Assembly (NCBI GenBank): GCA_020849935.1
Contig: JADZFJ010000259.1
Coordinates: 1-10,230, forward strand
DNA length: 10,230 bases
Direction: 5' to 3'
DNA from: Crocinitomix sp.
GTDB taxonomy: Bacteria; Bacteroidota; Bacteroidia; Flavobacteriales_D; Crocinitomicaceae
Shown here: piece by piece, positions 1-7,353 of the stretch
Layout: the number at the start of each line of letters is the position of its first letter
Position numbering within the stretch: position 1 is the first letter of the stretch
Program-made: the position numbers and the translations under genes
The notes under the pieces: model-generated
The model's input: only the letters and a program-made list of their open reading frames with translations
Database searches by the model: none
Told to the model about the DNA's origin: nothing

Positions 1-1
1 A

Positions 2-1705
2 CCCTTCAAATTCAACTTTTTCTTTGTAGGACAATTTAGCTTTCTTCTTTTCAGGTTCGACAATTGGCGCAACAACTTTTACCTTTTCACGATCTTCTTT
101 TTCGGTTTTTTTAACCTCCAATTCATCCTGTTTCAAATATTCGCGATACGCCGTGTAATTGCCTAAAATGTCCTTCACCTCGCCCTCACCTTTAAAATAA
201 AGCGTATGATCCACCAATTTATCCAAGAAATATCGATCATGGGAAACGATGATTAAACATCCTTCAAAACCTAATAAGTATGATTCTAAAACACTTAAGA
301 TAAAAATGTCCAAGTCGTTGGTGGGCTCATCCAGAATTAAAAAATTGGGATTTTTAATCAAGATGGTCATTAAATACAACCGTTTCTTTTCTCCTCCACT
401 TAACCTCTCAACGTCCATGTAATGCATGGAACGAGGGAATAAGAATTTCTCCAGAAATTGGGCAGCCGACATTTTTTTCCCTTTTTCCAAAGGAATATAT
501 TCGGCAATGTCGGTAATTACTTCCAACACTTTTTTGCCTTCTTTAAACGTCGCGCCACTTTGGTGATAATAGCCCATCACCACGGTATCACCAACACTAA
601 TTTTGCCTTTAGACGGCTCTTCTGCTCCACACAACATATTCAAAAAAGTAGACTTGCCGGTTCCGTTCGACCCAACAACCCCCATTTTTTCTCCTCTTTT
701 GAAATTATAATCTAATTCGTTAATGATTTTTTTGTCTCCAAACGATTTTCCAATCTTGTGCAATTCCACAATTTTAGAACCCAAACGGTTCATCTGTGTT
801 TTAATCTCAAGTTCATCGGTATTAATCCGTTGACTAGCAGTTTCTTTTAAACCTTGAAAAGCATCCACCCGAGCTTTTTGTTTGGTTCCTCTTGCTTTCG
901 GCTGACGACGAATCCATTCAAGTTCGGTACGCATGGTATTTTGTGCCTTATCAATCGTAGCTTGCAAAATCTCTTGGCGCTCAAACTTTTTTTCTAAATA
1001 ATAAGAGAAATTACCGTTGTAGCGATAAATTTGAAGATCTTCTAATTCAAAAATTGCGGTACACACCACTTCCAAAAAGTAACGATCATGCGTCACCATT
1101 ATAATCGCTGATTTCGATTTCGCCAAATAGGCCTCTAGCCATTCAATCATGTCCAAATCAAGGTGATTCGTTGGCTCATCCAAAATCATTAAATCGGGTT
1201 CGTTGATCAAAATTTTAGCAAGGGCAACTCGCTTTTTTTGACCCCCCGATAATTCACCAATCGGCTGCATTTTGTCCTCGATTTTTAGTTGAGACAAAAT
1301 GGTGTTTACTTTTACTTCGTAATCCCATGCATTGGTCGAATTCATCAATTCGAACGCTTTTTCATACGCCTCTGTATCATCCGGATTTTTAATCGCCAAT
1401 TCATAATTTCGAATGGCTCTATTTTCTTGTGTATCCGTCGCTAAAACCTCATCAAAAATTAAATGCGTTGGATCAAAATTTTCAGCTTGTTCTAAATAAT
1501 CTACTCGAATATCTTTACGGTAAACAATTCTACCGCTGTCCTCTGTTCCATCGCCACATAAAATTTTTAAGAGGGTTGATTTACCATTCCCGTTTTTGGC
1601 AACAATGGCCACCTTTTCTCCTTTGTCAATCCCAAAGGTAAGGTCTTTAAAAATAACACGTTCACCAAAAGATTTGGTTAAATTTTCTACGGATAAATAA
1701 TTCAT
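2..1705 (-). CDS. uup: ABC-F family ATPase, Uup-type (3' end outside window)
   Basis: Soluble twin-ATPase of the ABC-F family. Family members act on the ribosome (translation-factor-like) rather than in transport, and no membrane segments are seen. The 568 visible codons hold two ATP-binding cassettes. The first has Walker A AKNGNGKST (36-44), signature LSGGQ (152-156), Walker B with D176/E177 followed by PTNHLD, and H-loop H206. The second has GSNGTGKST (345-353), LSGGE (435-439), D459/E460 followed by PTNDLD, and H489. A charged linker at about 240-300 includes WIRRQPKARGTKQKAR. The NHLD/NDLD pair, this linker and the start of a KLSYKEK-type C-terminal extension at 557-563 favour Uup over other ABC-F groups. 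About 50-80 C-terminal residues, probably a coiled coil, are probably missing past the left edge. The ATG lies 2 nt after the DUF4293 stop with no clear Shine-Dalgarno sequence, suggesting coupled translation. The first Gly of the first Walker A is Ala (A36). An antibiotic-resistance ABC-F is less likely. Confidence 0.93.
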   Translation of the reverse strand, partial: MNYLSVENLTKSFGERVIFKDLTFGIDKGEKVAIVAKNGNGKSTLLKILCGDGTEDSGRIVYRKDIRVDYLEQAENFDPTHLIFDEVLATDTQENRAIRNYELAIKNPDDTEAYEKAFELMNSTNAWDYEVKVNTILSQLKIEDKMQPIGELSGGQKKRVALAKILINEPDLMILDEPTNHLDLDMIEWLEAYLAKSKSAIIMVTHDRYFLEVVCTAIFELEDLQIYRYNGNFSYYLEKKFERQEILQATIDKAQNTMRTELEWIRRQPKARGTKQKARVDAFQGLKETASQRINTDELEIKTQMNRLGSKIVELHKIGKSFGDKKIINELDYNFKRGEKMGVVGSNGTGKSTFLNMLCGAEEPSKGKISVGDTVVMGYYHQSGATFKEGKKVLEVITDIAEYIPLEKGKKMSAAQFLEKFLFPRSMHYMDVERLSGGEKKRLYLMTILIKNPNFLILDEPTNDLDIFILSVLESYLLGFEGCLIIVSHDRYFLDKLVDHTLYFKGEGEVKDILGNYTAYREYLKQDELEVKKTEKEDREKVKVVAPIVEPEKKKAKLSYKEKVEFEG

Positions 1706-1707
1706 AA

Positions 1708-2211
1708 TTATCGGATGCGATCTAAGGAATTTACTAGGTTTTCGTCGTTTTTAATTCCTCGAATAGCCAGATAAAGAAATGCAATAGTTGGAATCAAAAA
1801 GAAGAATCCTAATTCCATAAAAAAAGTAACCTCTACTTTGCCAAGGCCTTGTTTTTCGATACCTTCCACAATAAGCGATTTCCCAAAATAATAAATCGCA
1901 TAAATTCCGATCACAAAAATGACATGAAAAAACAAATTTAGCCGACAAAGTAACAATTGTCTTTTTCTTCTTTTGAAAAAGATTAAGGTCAAGAAAGTTA
2001 AGGCAATAAGTGAGATATAAATAAACTTAATCGGCATTTTTGCGATTTCCAATCCATCTTGCCCGATCACACCATCCTTGCCAAAATCAGCGAGCATTTT
2101 TACATCTCCATCTGCACTCCCAATTTCGATTGAAAAAACTGGGAAAAACAAAAGCAATGACATACAAATAATTGCCAATGCGAGGTAAATTGTTTGAATT
2201 CGTTGTATCAT
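1708..2211 (-). CDS. DUF4293 family four-helix membrane protein, function unknown
   Basis: 167-residue inner-membrane protein recognised as DUF4293 by its opening MIQRIQTIYLALA and its ending IRGIKNDENLVNSLDRIR, both typical of this Bacteroidota family. No biochemical role is known to me. Four hydrophobic segments are visible, at about 7-27, 62-79, 90-108 and 130-150. A polar loop at about 30-60 follows helix 1, and a basic patch FFKRRKRQ lies between helices 2 and 3. The start is the ATG at 2211. An in-frame TTG at 2232 would add seven residues, but it lies at the edge of the predicted -7 promoter box (2230-2237) and so should not be transcribed. The leader would be only about 10-15 nt and A/T-rich, without a clear Shine-Dalgarno sequence. 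The gene ends 2 nt before the Uup-type ABC-F start, so the two are probably co-transcribed. Family assignment is firm; function is open. Confidence 0.9.
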   Translation of the reverse strand: MIQRIQTIYLALAIICMSLLLFFPVFSIEIGSADGDVKMLADFGKDGVIGQDGLEIAKMPIKFIYISLIALTFLTLIFFKRRKRQLLLCRLNLFFHVIFVIGIYAIYYFGKSLIVEGIEKQGLGKVEVTFFMELGFFFLIPTIAFLYLAIRGIKNDENLVNSLDRIR

Positions 2212-2340
2212 AAAATTTAATACTTTCCGCAAATATACGCATCGTTACCCTAAATGCGACAAAAAGCTTGGAGAATGTGTGAGGGGATTTTTTAGCGAGG
2301 AAAAACAATGTTCATGCACGCCGCACAAATTTTAACCGAA
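2212..2340. other. Intergenic region between rdgB and the DUF4293 gene
   Basis: 129 bp without a convincing gene. It holds the DUF4293 promoter near its left end. I looked for an rdgB terminator, meaning a stem followed by a T-run on the minus strand, and found none that is convincing. Read-through from rdgB into the DUF4293-uup pair therefore remains possible. Confidence 0.6.
2230..2263 (-). promoter_or_regulatory. Predicted Bacteroidota-type promoter for DUF4293-uup
   Basis: Read on the minus strand, TATATTTG at 2237-2230 matches the Bacteroidota -7 box TAnnTTTG. TTTG at 2263-2260, inside a TTTTTG run, matches the -33 element. The spacer is 22 nt, within the range I know for this phylum (about 17-23). 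Transcription would start near 2220-2224, just ahead of the ATG at 2211. This is motif matching only. Confidence 0.6.
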
Positions 2341-2922
2341 TTATTTTTCCAATCCCCGTAAAAAACCAATCATCTTTTCAACCGCCTGACTTCGGTGAGA
2401 GATTTTATTTTTTTCTGCAAGGGACATTTCCGAAAAAGTGGCTTCAGATCCAAGCGGCTTGAAGATTGGGTCGTATCCAAATCCTTCTGTTCCGGATTTT
2501 TCTTGGGTGATTTCTCCTTCAATGGTTCCTTGAAATTGGGTTTCTACACCGTCAATAATCAACGATATCACTGTTCGAAATTTTGCCTGGCGGTTGGTAA
2601 TTCCTTGCATTTTTTCTAAAACCAAGTCCATATTATTATGCGCATCCCCATTTTCCCCTGCGTAACGTGCCGAATAGACCCCAGGTTCACCTCCCAAGGC
2701 ATCAATTTCTAATCCGGAGTCATCGGCAAAACAATTTACGTGATATTTTTTTGAGATATAAGTCGATTTGAGGCGCGCATTGCCTTCGAGGGTGTTCTCG
2801 GTTTCAGGAATATCCTCAAAACATTCAATTTCGTCCAAGGTTTTTACGGAAATCCAATTTGGCAATAATCGCTGAATTTCTGTGGCTTTGTGTTGGTTGT
2901 GTGTGGCAATAATAAGTTCCAT
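2341..2922 (-). CDS. rdgB: RdgB/HAM1 non-canonical purine NTP pyrophosphatase (dITP/XTP diphosphatase)
   Basis: Cytosolic house-cleaning enzyme. The family hydrolyses (d)ITP and XTP to the monophosphate and pyrophosphate, keeping deaminated purines out of nucleic acids. The 193-residue product has the usual family length. Visible family motifs, numbered from the chosen start, are the N-terminal nucleotide-binding IIATHNQHK (4-12), the metal/catalytic FADDSGLEIDALGG at about 67-80 followed by PGVYSARYAG, the segment GTIEGEI, the base-recognition loop GFGYDPIF, and EMSLAEKNKISHRSQA near the C-terminus. The start is the ATG at 2922, because homologues begin almost exactly at MELIIATHN. An in-frame TTG at 2991 would add 23 unconserved residues and lies inside the divergent promoter region. 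No strong Shine-Dalgarno sequence precedes the ATG. The gene is 129 bp upstream of the DUF4293 gene on the same strand and divergent from the flippase gene. Identity is secure. Confidence 0.95.
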   Translation of the reverse strand: MELIIATHNQHKATEIQRLLPNWISVKTLDEIECFEDIPETENTLEGNARLKSTYISKKYHVNCFADDSGLEIDALGGEPGVYSARYAGENGDAHNNMDLVLEKMQGITNRQAKFRTVISLIIDGVETQFQGTIEGEITQEKSGTEGFGYDPIFKPLGSEATFSEMSLAEKNKISHRSQAVEKMIGFLRGLEK

Positions 2923-2957
2923 GGCGAGGTTTTTAGCGGTTGAATGCTTTTGCGAGG

Positions 2958-2986
2958 GTTTGCTTACATTCGTTTCTATATATTTG
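2958..2986 (+). promoter_or_regulatory. Predicted promoter of the glycan operon
   Basis: TATATTTG at 2979-2986 fits the Bacteroidota -7 box TAnnTTTG and is the same octamer as in the DUF4293 promoter. The best -33 candidate is TTTG at 2959-2962. It gives a 16-nt spacer, slightly short; another TTTG at 2949-2952 gives 26 nt, which is too long. The start point would be near 2992-2995, leaving a leader of under 20 nt before the flippase ATG at 3011. No other clear promoter was noticed within the plus-strand operon, whose genes all overlap. Confidence 0.5.
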
Positions 2987-2992
2987 TACAAA
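2983..2992. repeat. Perfect 10-bp palindrome TTTGTACAAA at the divergent promoters
   Basis: TTTGTACAAA reads identically on both strands. It contains the TTTG halves of both candidate -7 boxes and sits in the middle of the 88-bp region between rdgB and the flippase gene. It could be a regulator half-site pair, or simply the result of two facing TAnnTTTG boxes. Confidence 0.5.
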
Positions 2993-2996
2993 AGTA
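2989..2996 (-). promoter_or_regulatory. Possible -7 box for rdgB, facing the glycan promoter
   Basis: Read on the minus strand this is TACTTTTG, which fits TAnnTTTG. It would start transcription near 2980-2984, giving rdgB a leader of about 60 nt. No TTTG sits at the expected -33 distance (the nearest is about 31 nt away, at 3028-3031), so support is weak. The box lies face to face with the plus-strand -7 box at 2979-2986. Confidence 0.3.
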
Positions 2997-3001
2997 GGTG
3001 A
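2996..3001 (+). promoter_or_regulatory. Ribosome binding site of the flippase gene
   Basis: AGGTGA lies 9 nt before the ATG at 3011. It is the clearest Shine-Dalgarno-like sequence in the window and supports that start. Most other genes here lack one. Confidence 0.5.
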
Positions 3002-3010
3002 TTATTTTAC

Positions 3011-4462
3011 ATGTTAAAAGATTTAATCAAAGAAGGCGGTCTATACGCTGTGGCGAATTTAATTACAAAGGGATTTAGCCTTTTGTTAATTCCATTTTAC
3101 GCCGACTATTTTACACAATCAGAATACGGCATTTTGGCGATGTTAGGAATTGCCGGTGCTATAAGTGCAGCGGTTTTCTCTTTTCAGATTTATCAAGGAG
3201 TTGGTCGATACATTGCCGAACCCAATTTGACAAAAAGAGAACAACAAGCCATTGCGTCGACAGGGCTTTGGTTTACTATTTTTAGCTATGCCGGCTTTGT
3301 TTTGCTGGGGTTTCTTTTTAAAGACATCGTAATTTCATTGTTGTCGGAAGATCAACGAATTTTGGATTCGACCTATATCTGGTGCCTTTTTGCCATTGGC
3401 GCAAACGGTATTTTTTATACGCTTAATGTGCAATTAAAATTCATGCGAAAAATTAAAGAATTTTCATTGACCAGTTTTTTGCACGCCATCTTAAATATCG
3501 GTTTTATTCTCCTGTTTGCGTTGGGATTAGATTATCGGATTGACAGTGTTTATATGGCTACATTAGTGGTAACACCTTTGTTGATTTTACTGCAATTGTA
3601 CTATTTAAAAGGACATTTAATTTTCTATTTTGGTAAAAAGGAATTAAAAAAATTATTCACTTTTAGTTCGCCATTAATTTTGGCCTCGGTGGCTTATCTG
3701 ATTTTAAATTTTACGGATCGAATTTTTATTAAAGAGATTTCAGGCGCCCTATCAGAGGTTGGGATTTATGACATGGCCTTTAAATTTTCAGCTGTTGTTT
3801 CTCTCATCATTGTATCCATTCAATCGGCCTTGGCGCCTATTGTTTACGAAAAACATCAACTGGATTCAACTCCGTTTGAAATGGGCAAGGTACTTCGTTT
3901 ATTTTTTGGATTAGGAACTTTAGGGGTCTTGATTCTTTCCTTTTTTTCGTACGAAACACTGTATATTTTTACCACCCCAGCCTATTATGAAGCTAGTTCA
4001 TTCATGCCTTTGTTTTACTTGACCGTTTTAATGACAGGTTTAGGGATGTTTTCGGTTGGTTTGCATTTGAAGAATAGAACTAAAATTATTCCATTTATTG
4101 TGGTAGGAACCGCGCTCTTAAATGTGGTTTTAAATTATCTATTTATTCCAACTTATTGGCTAATGGGGGCGGCCTTGGCCACGTTGATTGCCACTTTTTT
4201 TAATAATTTTATTCTTTTCTATCTTTCTCAAAAATTATACAAAATTCCGTTTGACACGGGCGAATTTCTGAAAATTTCGGTGGTCTTCTTACTACTCATG
4301 TTTGGCGGTGGTTATTTTATTTTGTTAGATAAGTGGGAATATGGTTGGCTATTTGGGTTCAAAATCGCAGGAATTACAATTTATCTTTTACTTTTGATTC
4401 AACTGAAAATAATTCGCTTGGACCAAATTTTAAACTTCTTAAAGGCAAAAAAAGGTGATTAA
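3011..4462 (+). CDS. wzx: Wzx-like oligosaccharide flippase (MOP superfamily)
   Basis: 483-residue polytopic inner-membrane protein, almost entirely hydrophobic segments separated by short charged loops, consistent with about 12-14 helices. The opening LKDLIKEGGLYAVANLITKG followed by LLLIPFYADYFTQSEYG is typical of polysaccharide-biosynthesis flippases: an amphipathic start, then a first helix ending in P-F-Y and a YG motif. Family members move undecaprenyl-pyrophosphate-linked repeat units from the cytoplasmic to the periplasmic face of the inner membrane. A basic loop FGKKELKKLFTFSSP occurs near the middle, the usual boundary between the two halves of MOP transporters. The ATG at 3011 follows AGGTGA at good spacing and a predicted promoter. 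It is the first gene of the plus-strand operon; its last codons overlap the FkbM start by 8 nt. Length and content argue against a Wzy polymerase. The substrate cannot be inferred. Confidence 0.88.
   Translation: MLKDLIKEGGLYAVANLITKGFSLLLIPFYADYFTQSEYGILAMLGIAGAISAAVFSFQIYQGVGRYIAEPNLTKREQQAIASTGLWFTIFSYAGFVLLGFLFKDIVISLLSEDQRILDSTYIWCLFAIGANGIFYTLNVQLKFMRKIKEFSLTSFLHAILNIGFILLFALGLDYRIDSVYMATLVVTPLLILLQLYYLKGHLIFYFGKKELKKLFTFSSPLILASVAYLILNFTDRIFIKEISGALSEVGIYDMAFKFSAVVSLIIVSIQSALAPIVYEKHQLDSTPFEMGKVLRLFFGLGTLGVLILSFFSYETLYIFTTPAYYEASSFMPLFYLTVLMTGLGMFSVGLHLKNRTKIIPFIVVGTALLNVVLNYLFIPTYWLMGAALATLIATFFNNFILFYLSQKLYKIPFDTGEFLKISVVFLLLMFGGGYFILLDKWEYGWLFGFKIAGITIYLLLLIQLKIIRLDQILNFLKAKKGD
4441..4445 (+). 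promoter_or_regulatory. Ribosome binding site supporting the GTG start of the FkbM gene
   Basis: AAAGG inside the end of the flippase gene lies 9 nt before the GTG at 4455. Together with the lack of any in-frame ATG before the SAM-binding motif, it decides the start. Confidence 0.4.
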
Positions 4463-5255
4463 GAAACTAAAATTAAAAATTGGACAATTAGGCATTCGTT
4501 TGATCAGATTTACTGCTCGAAAAGCGAAACTTGATTTAATCAGAATCGCGTATGCAGAAAATGGGATTTCTAAATCGTATAATCTAACAGCCTCTGGGGA
4601 ACACTATTTTATTTCCAACTACCTTCCAACAATTTTAAAATCTGAAAAGCCAGTTTTATTAGATGTAGGTGCAAATGTGGGTGAATATGCAAACCTTTTA
4701 AGAAAAACATTTCGCACCGCTGAAATTCACAGTTTTGAACCAAATCCTTCCACTTTTTTACAACTTCAAAAAAATTGTCCGGCTCCAACTCATTGTATCA
4801 ACTTGGGAATTGGCGAAACCAGTGGAGAAATTGATTTGTTTTTTGATTCATCTCAGCCAACAAGCGTACAAGCTACTTCGGATCCTGAAATCCTAAAAAC
4901 CATTGCAAAACCTGACCAAATTACAGCCGTTAAAATTCAAATCAGTTCATTGGATGATTACTGCGAACAGCATCAAATCACTCAAATTGATTTACTAAAA
5001 ATTGACATTGAAGGCTTTGAATTAGAAGCATTAAAGGGAGCCAAAAACTTGCTTGCCAATGGAGCAATTAAGGTGATTCAATTTGAGTTTAATGAAGTAA
5101 ATATTGTAAAACGGCGATTTTTAAAAGATTTTTTTGACCTTTTGCCCGGATTTAATTTTTATAGATTAGACGAAAAGCGGTTAATTCCACTCAACGAATG
5201 GCAACCAATTCATGAGATTTTCCTTTTTCAAAACATTGTCGCAATTAAAAAATGA
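4455..5255 (+). CDS. FkbM family S-adenosylmethionine-dependent methyltransferase
   Basis: 266-residue class I methyltransferase. The SAM-binding motif I is VLLDVGANVGEYANLL (67-82). Acidic residue E95 in IHSFEPNPS (91-99) is placed to bind the SAM ribose. SSLDDYC (164-170) and LLKIDIEGFELEALKGA (180-196) are the hallmark FkbM segments. The family O-methylates hydroxyls, and in glycan clusters the target is usually a sugar. Here it sits between a flippase and five glycosyltransferases, so methylation of a repeat-unit sugar is the likely role (inference). The start is GTG at 4455, overlapping the flippase end by 8 nt. No ATG occurs before the SAM motif, and AAAGG at 4441-4445 lies 9 nt upstream. 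About 45 basic N-terminal residues precede the core. The stop overlaps the next ATG in an ATGA. Confidence 0.9.
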   Translation: MIKKLKLKIGQLGIRLIRFTARKAKLDLIRIAYAENGISKSYNLTASGEHYFISNYLPTILKSEKPVLLDVGANVGEYANLLRKTFRTAEIHSFEPNPSTFLQLQKNCPAPTHCINLGIGETSGEIDLFFDSSQPTSVQATSDPEILKTIAKPDQITAVKIQISSLDDYCEQHQITQIDLLKIDIEGFELEALKGAKNLLANGAIKVIQFEFNEVNIVKRRFLKDFFDLLPGFNFYRLDEKRLIPLNEWQPIHEIFLFQNIVAIKK

Positions 5256-6229
5256 ATCCGCTCATTTCCATAGTTGTTCCAATTTACAATACCGAAGCGA
5301 ATTTGGCCGAAACGATTGAATCGGTCATCCATCAACTTTATACCAATTGGGAATTACTTTTAATTGACGATGGTTCGACCGATTCTTCCGCACAAATTTG
5401 TCAGGAATATGCTCAAAAAGATCAACGCATTCAGTATCATTTTAAAGCTAATTCAGGACAAGCAGCTGCGCGTAATTTAGGTATCAATTTATCTAAAGGC
5501 GAATACGTTGGATTCCTTGATTCGGATGATTTGTGGACACCTGAAAAATTGTCGCAACAACTCGACGAAATTCAAAAATTTAGCCCTGATTTTATGTATG
5601 GGTTGGGGTATTTTTATCACCCAGAAAAAGAGCAGCCACTCGAAAAATATGATTGGATTACAGGGGAAATGAATGGAAAAGATTTTTTTCAATTGTTGTA
5701 TCATTCGTGCGCTGTCAATACCAACACAGTGCTTGTAAAAAAATCACTTTTCGAAAAAGTTGGACTGTTTAATGAAGATCAAGAAATGAGGGGAACAGAA
5801 GATTGGGACTTATGGCTGCGCATTGCTCAATCCGTTGAAAAAATTTACGGTTCACCTTCTCGAAACGTGTATTACCGAATCCATCCTGGGGGAATCCATC
5901 TCCAGCATGTGCGAATGTATAAGGGAAAAGCAAAAATTTATGCGCAATATGATTCCGATCCAACAATTCCTCGCCTTCGGAAATTGCGCCAGTACCGATA
6001 TGTTTACCGTGAATTAATGAACTTTTTGTGGATTGAAAATCGAACAGATGAACTAAAATTAGCCTTCAACGAATTCAAGAAAAAAGACCGATTTGGGTTA
6101 GGAACTTTAAAACAACGACTGTTAATTCACCTCCTGCCAATGAAAGGATTTATGTGGATCAGTCAAAAAATCCTCTACCGCATTTCTTATCGACTGGAAC
6201 AAATTACTTACTGGCTTTTTTTGAAATGA
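5252..6229 (+). CDS. GT2 family glycosyltransferase (GT-A fold)
   Basis: 325-residue inverting-type glycosyltransferase with a complete GT-A catalytic domain at about 1-200. It opens with ISIVVPIYNTEANLAETIES (5-24). The nucleotide-binding DDGS is at 39-42, followed by GQAAARNLGI, the metal-binding DSDD at 90-93, and the acidic pair E183-D184 in GTEDWDLWLRIA, where the catalytic base of this family lies. The C-terminal 100 residues are basic and aromatic-rich, ending in a semi-hydrophobic stretch (299-325) that could associate with the membrane. It would transfer one sugar from a nucleotide sugar to a lipid-linked acceptor; donor and acceptor are not predictable. The ATG at 5252 overlaps the FkbM stop (ATGA), and its own stop overlaps the next ATG in the same way. 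No Shine-Dalgarno sequence is evident, so translation is probably coupled. Confidence 0.93.
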   Translation: MNPLISIVVPIYNTEANLAETIESVIHQLYTNWELLLIDDGSTDSSAQICQEYAQKDQRIQYHFKANSGQAAARNLGINLSKGEYVGFLDSDDLWTPEKLSQQLDEIQKFSPDFMYGLGYFYHPEKEQPLEKYDWITGEMNGKDFFQLLYHSCAVNTNTVLVKKSLFEKVGLFNEDQEMRGTEDWDLWLRIAQSVEKIYGSPSRNVYYRIHPGGIHLQHVRMYKGKAKIYAQYDSDPTIPRLRKLRQYRYVYRELMNFLWIENRTDELKLAFNEFKKKDRFGLGTLKQRLLIHLLPMKGFMWISQKILYRISYRLEQITYWLFLK

Positions 6230-7353
6230 AGAAGCATCAAATCCTACATATTGTGTCGTGGTTTCCAAGTGAGGAAAATCCTACAAGTGGGAGCTTTGTG
6301 CTAGATCATGTCAAAGGTTTGCAAGATCATTGTGAAAATACGGTCTTACATATTCAATTTAGCGAAAACAAAAAATCAACCAAAACAGAAATTTACGAAG
6401 GAATTAAGGTCATTCGAATCAGCCTAAAACCCTTTTTAAATCGCTGGCGCATAAAGGAAATTTTAGCCAAAAAAGCGATTGGTCAATTTCTGAAAAAAAA
6501 TGCCGCTCAATTTGAAGCAATCAACTTTTATGGCGCTTATCCAAATGGAATTGGAATTGGGAAATTCAAACAAACCTATCCACAGATTTCTTTTTCCATT
6601 ACCGAAGTTTGGTCGGCTTACCATTATAATTTTAATTTACCCGAAAACAGCAAGGGAAAACAACGAATTGCCTCCATATTTTCTCATGAAATCCCTTTGT
6701 TTGTCGTGTCCTCTGCTTTGGGGCAAGATCTTCGAAATTTTACAAAACAACCGAATTTATCATACACCATCCTTCCAAATTCAATCGATGCGGATCTTTT
6801 CAACTTTATCCTCCCAGAAAAAAAATCAGGGAGGACATTCGCCAGCATTAATCATTGGAGTCGGGTGAAAAATCCAGAAGTTTTAATTGAAGCTTTTGCG
6901 GATTTATTGATTGAATTTCCGGATTCAAAATTAATTTTAGGTGGAAGTGGTGAATTGATTCCAACCATGACAAATTTAGTGAATCAGTTAAATTTGACTG
7001 AAGCCGTTCAATTTTTAGGTAATTTAACCCGTCAAGAAGTTGCAAGGACCTTGGCACAAGCGAATGTTTATTGCCAATCTTCTCATTACGAAACATTTTC
7101 AATTATTTGTGTGGAAGCTTTAGCGGTTGGACGACCTGTGATTGCGACAAAGATTGGCGGAATGGTTGATTTTATTCATGAAACAAAAGGAATTTTAGTC
7201 CCCGAACAGACAAAAGAAGGATGGTTAAACGCACTGAAAAAAATGATTCACACATACGACCAGTTTGACCTTGAAAAAATTTCATCGGAGATCTGCGATC
7301 GTTATAATTCGAAAACAATAAGTACCTTGTATTTCAATGAGCTGGTTCATTAA
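6226..7353 (+). CDS. GT4 family glycosyltransferase (GT-B fold)
   Basis: 375-residue retaining-type glycosyltransferase. The N-terminal acceptor domain starts ILHIVSWFPSEENPTSGSFV (6-25), the usual beta-strand plus glycine loop of this family. ILPNSIDADLF (182-192) marks the switch to the donor domain. That domain has HWSRVKNPEVLIEAF (210-224) with K215, LILGGSGE (236-243), VQFLGNLTRQEV (261-272), and an intact E-x7-E motif E289/E297 in ETFSIICVEALAVGRPVIAT. The start is the ATG at 6226, which overlaps the GT2 stop as ATGA. An in-frame ATG at 6154 would add 24 residues lying entirely within the GT2 gene and ahead of the conserved first strand, so I reject it. The gene holds two runs of eight A (6493-6500 and 6818-6825). 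The 3' end overlaps the next gene by 17 nt. The transferred sugar is unknown. Confidence 0.92.
   Translation: MKKHQILHIVSWFPSEENPTSGSFVLDHVKGLQDHCENTVLHIQFSENKKSTKTEIYEGIKVIRISLKPFLNRWRIKEILAKKAIGQFLKKNAAQFEAINFYGAYPNGIGIGKFKQTYPQISFSITEVWSAYHYNFNLPENSKGKQRIASIFSHEIPLFVVSSALGQDLRNFTKQPNLSYTILPNSIDADLFNFILPEKKSGRTFASINHWSRVKNPEVLIEAFADLLIEFPDSKLILGGSGELIPTMTNLVNQLNLTEAVQFLGNLTRQEVARTLAQANVYCQSSHYETFSIICVEALAVGRPVIATKIGGMVDFIHETKGILVPEQTKEGWLNALKKMIHTYDQFDLEKISSEICDRYNSKTISTLYFNELVH

Noticed and set aside
458..715. Plus-strand open frame of 85 codons opposite the ABC-F gene
   Set aside because: It is the reverse shadow of the second ABC-F cassette, whose minus-strand frame carries complete conserved motifs.
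1429..1641. Plus-strand open frame opposite the first ABC-F cassette
   Set aside because: Antisense shadow of the Walker A region, with no family resemblance of its own.
2087..2308. Minus-strand 73-codon frame crossing the DUF4293 start
   Set aside because: It overlaps the conserved DUF4293 N-terminus in another frame and spans the predicted promoter; the product shows no recognisable features.
2270..2335. Possible rdgB terminator in the intergenic region
   Set aside because: The short complementary pieces near 2309-2330 do not make a stable stem followed by a T-run on the minus strand.
2923..2991. 23-residue N-terminal extension of RdgB from a TTG at 2991
   Set aside because: Homologues start at the MELIIATHN strand, and the extension lies in the divergent promoter region.
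6154..6225. 24-residue N-terminal extension of the first GT4 from an ATG at 6154
   Set aside because: It lies wholly within the upstream GT2 gene and precedes the conserved first strand. The ATG at 6226 forms an ATGA overlap like its neighbour.
6500..6868. 122-codon plus-strand frame inside the first GT4
   Set aside because: Out-of-frame shadow of a gene with intact GT4 motifs; the product resembles nothing I recognise.
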